NCBI GenBank assembly: GCA_964542875.1
Contig: CAZIWA010000111.1
Coordinates: 1 to 18,775 of the forward strand
Direction of reading: 5' to 3'
Length of the DNA: 18,775 nt
From: CAZGOM01 sp964542875
GTDB lineage: Bacteria > Planctomycetota > Phycisphaerae > Phycisphaerales > Phycisphaeraceae
Each line of letters opens with the position of its first letter. Position 1 is the first letter of the stretch. The position numbers and the translations under genes were made by a program. The notes under the pieces were generated by a model. It made no database searches. It was not told where the DNA came from and saw only the letters and a program-made list of their open reading frames with translations. Shown piece after piece: positions 15,895-18,775 of this stretch.

Positions 15895-16539
15895 ATGAGT
15901 GAAGCGAGCGACGAGAATAAGAAGCCGGTGGTGCGGGCGACGGCCAATGCCCGGACGATGTCGCCGCGTCAGTTGGACGAGGTGCGCAAGAGCCTGCTTA
16001 ACCGGCCTGCGCCCGATGAGTATTTGACGGAGTGGGAAGAGCGGGTGGCTTCGCCGACGCCTGCGCCGGCGCACGATCAATTTTCGGTGCTGGTGTTTGA
16101 GGTGTCAGGGCTGTGGCTGGCGGCGGATATCGCGCTATTGGTGGAGATCACGGAGCCGCGGGCGATCCATCGGGTGCCGCATCGGACGAACCCGGTGTTC
16201 CTGGGTGTGGTGAATATCCGGGGGCAACTGCGGATGTGCGCTTCGCTGGCAGGGCTGATGAAAGTGGAAGGGGGCAAGCGGAGCAGGAGCCAGGAAGAGG
16301 CGGGGCATGTGTTTCCGCGGATGGTGATGCTGGCGGATACGCGCGGGGCGTGGGTGTTTCCCGTGGATGAAGTGGTGGGGGTGCTGCGTTTCATGCCCGA
16401 GGACCTTTCGCTGGCGCCGGTGACGGTGTCGCGCGCTCACAACGCGATGACCAAAGGCGTGATCAGGTGGGAAGGCAGGCAGCTTGACTACATCGATCCC
16501 AAGCTTCTGTTTGCGGCATTACACAGGAGCCTGACATGA
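15895..16539 (+). CDS. wspD: CheW-family coupling protein with N-terminal extension, WspD-like
   Basis: This 214-residue protein has a CheW domain at about residues 62-210 (WLAADIALLVEITEPRAIHRVPHR, GVVNIRGQLRMCASL). It is preceded by a 60-residue extension containing SLLNRPAPDEYLTEWEERVA, a helix reminiscent of the segment ahead of the CheW domain in WspD proteins. From memory, many WspD homologues also carry a cysteine cluster in this N-terminal region; here it contains no cysteine, so that part is missing or replaced. It should act as the second adaptor between receptor and CheA. The ribosome site is weak. Its TGA overlaps the cheA ATG (ATGA, 16536-16539), indicating coupled translation and matched stoichiometry. 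Confidence 0.87.
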   Translation: MSEASDENKKPVVRATANARTMSPRQLDEVRKSLLNRPAPDEYLTEWEERVASPTPAPAHDQFSVLVFEVSGLWLAADIALLVEITEPRAIHRVPHRTNPVFLGVVNIRGQLRMCASLAGLMKVEGGKRSRSQEEAGHVFPRMVMLADTRGAWVFPVDEVVGVLRFMPEDLSLAPVTVSRAHNAMTKGVIRWEGRQLDYIDPKLLFAALHRSLT

Positions 16540-18775
16540 GTGCGGGCGACATGTCCGGATTTTCGATGTTCGACCTGTTCAAGGCCGAGGTGGAACAGAA
16601 CACCCAGGCGATGAACCAGGCGCTTATCGCGCTGGAGCAGACGCCGGGGGACGTGAAGCTGATCGAGCCTTTGATGCGCAGCGCGCACTCGATCAAAGGC
16701 GCGGCGCGGATCGTGGGGCTGGACCTGGCGGTGGAGCTTTCGCACGCGATGGAAGATGCGTTCGTGGCGGCCCAGGAAGGAAAGGCGCAGATTTCCGGAG
16801 GAGCAATCGACTGCTTCCTGCAAGGCGTGGACTGGATCGACCGGCTTTCAAAGGTGGGCGAACCGGAACTGCCGGCATGGATGGAAGAAAACCGGCAGCC
16901 GATCCAGGCGCTGGTGTGGCAGTATCAATTGATCAAAGCGGGTAAAGAGCCGGTGAGCGAGCGAAACGGGGGTACGCGCGGCGGTGCAAGCGCCAAGACG
17001 CCCGGGACCGGTGCGGCAGAGCCTGCGCCGACGCCAACCCCTGAGCCAGCGCCAATGCCGTCAGCAATGCAGGACCTGGGCGGGTTTTCGATGATGGACC
17101 TGTTTAAGGCCGAGGTGCAGCAGCACGGGCTGACCTTAAACCAGGGGCTGGTGACGCTGGAGGCCAACCCGACGGACCCGAAGCTGATCGAGCCTTTGAT
17201 GCGCAGCGCGCACTCGATCAAAGGCGCGGCACGGATCGTGGGGCTGGACACGGCGGTGGAGCTGGCGCACGCGATGGAAGATGTGTTCGTGGGGGCGCAG
17301 GCGGGGGAAGTGAAGCTGGGGGCCAAGGCGATCGACTGGCTGCTTAAGGGCGTGGACAAGCTGGAGCAGATTTCCGTGCAGTCGGATGCGAGCCTGCCGG
17401 GCTGGCTGGTGACCCATGCGGAGGGCATTTCCAAGCTGGTGGGTGCGTATAAACAGATTCGCGCGGGTAAGGATCCGGGGAACACCGAGGGGCCCAAGGT
17501 GCAGACGGACGCACAGGTGGGCGGGACGGTGGCTTCTGTGCCGATGCCGGTGCCGGTGCAGGCCAAGGCGGAGCCTGCAGCGCCGACGATGACGATGCAG
17601 ACGCTGAGCGCGACGGACGACCGGGTGGTGCGGGTGTCTGCGGAGAACCTCAACCGGCTGATGGGCCTAGCTGGGGAATCGATGGTGGATACGCGGCGGT
17701 TTCGGCCGCTGATTGATTCGCTGCTGCATCTAAAGCGGCAGCAGAACCGGCTGTCATCGGTGCTGGAGCACATGCGCGATGCGATTGAAGTGGGGGCCAA
17801 TGCGGATGCGCTGGACGCGATGGCGCAGGATGCGCAGGGGATCATTAAATCAGCCCGGCAGAACCTGATGGTTCAACTGGAGCGGCTGGAGAGCTTTGCG
17901 CGCAAGACCGATGACCTGGCGAGCCGGCTGTACAGTGAGGCGATCGCCAGCCGGATGCGGCCGTTTTCGGACGGTGTGGGCGGGTTCCCGCGGACGGTGC
18001 GGGACCTGGCGCGGAAGCTGGACAAGAAGGTGAAGCTGGTGATCAAGGGGGACCGGACGCAGGTGGACCGGGACATCCTGGAGCGCATCGAAGCGCCGAT
18101 CAACCACATGGTGCGCAACGCCATCGACCATGGGATGGAACTGCCGACGGAACGCCGATTGCGCGGCAAACCGGAGACGGGAACGATCACCGTGGAAGCC
18201 AGGCACTGGGCCGGGATGCTGACGGTGACGATATCCGACGACGGCAAGGGGATCGATCCGGAGGCGATCCGGCGCAAGGTGATCGCCAAGCGGATGGTGC
18301 CTGAAGACGTGGCGGAAAACCTGAGCGACACCGAACTGTACGACTTCATGTTCCTGCCGGGGTTTTCGACGGCGGAGAAGGTTTCGGAAATCTCCGGGCG
18401 CGGCGTGGGGCTGGATGTGGTGCAGACCTTCGTTCAGGAAGTGTCGGGAACGATCCGGGTGGCTTCGCAGCTTGGCAAGGGGTCGACCTTTACGCTGACG
18501 CTGCCGATCACGCTGTCGGTGATCCGGGCGGTGGTGGTGGATATCGCCGGTGAGCCGTATGCGTTTCCGATGACGCGCATCGACCGGGTGGAACACCTGA
18601 ACGTGGATGAAGTGGCGAGGATCGAAAACCGGCAGAGCTACAACCGCGAGGGCGTGAACATCGGGCTGATTCCCGGGGCGCAGGTGCTGGGGTTTGATGC
18701 GCCGGAGCCCAAGGGCAAGCTGTGCGTGGTGGTGGTGAGCGACCGGAACCAGCCTTACGGGCTGGTGGTGGACAG
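16536..18775 (+). CDS. wspE: CheA-family histidine kinase with two tandem Hpt domains, WspE-like (truncated by window edge)
   Basis: At least 746 residues are visible and the frame is open at the right edge. Two Hpt (P1) domains come first, with phospho-acceptor H51 and H226, both in MRSAHSIKGAARIVGL. They are separated by Pro/Ala-rich linkers and followed by a P3-like helical region from about 365 (RVVRVSAENLNRLMGLAGESM). The ATP-binding domain has the N box HMVRNAIDHGME (N528), G1 DDGKGID (568-574) and G2 SGRGVGLDVV (620-629). A CheW-like P5 domain begins near 655 (LPITLSVIRAVVVDIAGEPYAFPMTRIDRV). The protein autophosphorylates and passes phosphate to response regulators. In WspE a receiver domain follows P5; here it would lie beyond the edge. 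AGGAG (16525-16529) is 6 bases before the ATG, which overlaps the wspD stop. Confidence 0.93.
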   Translation, partial: MSAGDMSGFSMFDLFKAEVEQNTQAMNQALIALEQTPGDVKLIEPLMRSAHSIKGAARIVGLDLAVELSHAMEDAFVAAQEGKAQISGGAIDCFLQGVDWIDRLSKVGEPELPAWMEENRQPIQALVWQYQLIKAGKEPVSERNGGTRGGASAKTPGTGAAEPAPTPTPEPAPMPSAMQDLGGFSMMDLFKAEVQQHGLTLNQGLVTLEANPTDPKLIEPLMRSAHSIKGAARIVGLDTAVELAHAMEDVFVGAQAGEVKLGAKAIDWLLKGVDKLEQISVQSDASLPGWLVTHAEGISKLVGAYKQIRAGKDPGNTEGPKVQTDAQVGGTVASVPMPVPVQAKAEPAAPTMTMQTLSATDDRVVRVSAENLNRLMGLAGESMVDTRRFRPLIDSLLHLKRQQNRLSSVLEHMRDAIEVGANADALDAMAQDAQGIIKSARQNLMVQLERLESFARKTDDLASRLYSEAIASRMRPFSDGVGGFPRTVRDLARKLDKKVKLVIKGDRTQVDRDILERIEAPINHMVRNAIDHGMELPTERRLRGKPETGTITVEARHWAGMLTVTISDDGKGIDPEAIRRKVIAKRMVPEDVAENLSDTELYDFMFLPGFSTAEKVSEISGRGVGLDVVQTFVQEVSGTIRVASQLGKGSTFTLTLPITLSVIRAVVVDIAGEPYAFPMTRIDRVEHLNVDEVARIENRQSYNREGVNIGLIPGAQVLGFDAPEPKGKLCVVVVSDRNQPYGLVVD

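Overview
The window looks like a scaffold fragment from a GC-rich planctomycete, probably of the Phycisphaerae type. The strongest clue is the giant minus-strand surface protein, whose N-terminus carries the planctomycete secretion-type motif LEALEARQLLSA. The GTG/CTG/GCG-rich coding style agrees. Two runs of exactly 100 N are each bordered by identical 55-bp sequences. This is the signature of contig ends that overlap by one k-mer, so it is probably a (meta)genome assembly and neither gap is likely to be real.

Layout. 1-266: short repeats, a perfect 17-bp inverted repeat and a likely promoter. 270-2033 (+): a two-gene cluster of a nitrilase-superfamily carbon-nitrogen hydrolase with a novel-looking N-terminal domain and a small MazG-like pyrophosphohydrolase. 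2136-6073 (-): a giant secreted beta-rich surface protein, artificially broken by the first gap; removing the gap plus one 55-bp copy restores one 1260-residue frame. A REP-like hairpin lies on each side of it. 6543-8762 (+): polyphosphate kinase ppk1. 8763-9295: a doubtful small membrane ORF and the second gap. 9296-11185 (+): a multi-membrane GT-C/TMTC-like protein with C-terminal TPRs. 11186-11670: a spacer with an AT-rich dyad and three clustered G-quadruplex motifs.

11671-18775 (+) is the highlight: a chemosensory operon in the order MCP, CheW, CheR-TPR, CheW, CheA. This is the gene order wspA-wspB-wspC-wspD-wspE of the Wsp surface-sensing/c-di-GMP pathway. The receptor tip (EAEKAGEYG ... 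REIRRLADQT) and the N-terminus of the second CheW (LLNRPAPDEYLTEW) are also Wsp-like. The CheA runs off the right edge; it carries two tandem, very similar Hpt domains, both with an intact phospho-acceptor histidine. A 23-codon ORF joins wspB and wspC by ATGA and TAATG junctions.

How the genes could work together (inference): an extracytoplasmic signal read by a dCache-type receptor drives CheA phosphorylation, tuned by the CheR-TPR methyltransferase. The output (CheB and a diguanylate cyclase or other response regulator) should lie just beyond the right edge. The surface protein, the GT-C membrane protein and polyphosphate synthesis are compatible with a surface-attached lifestyle, but nothing in the sequence links them directly.
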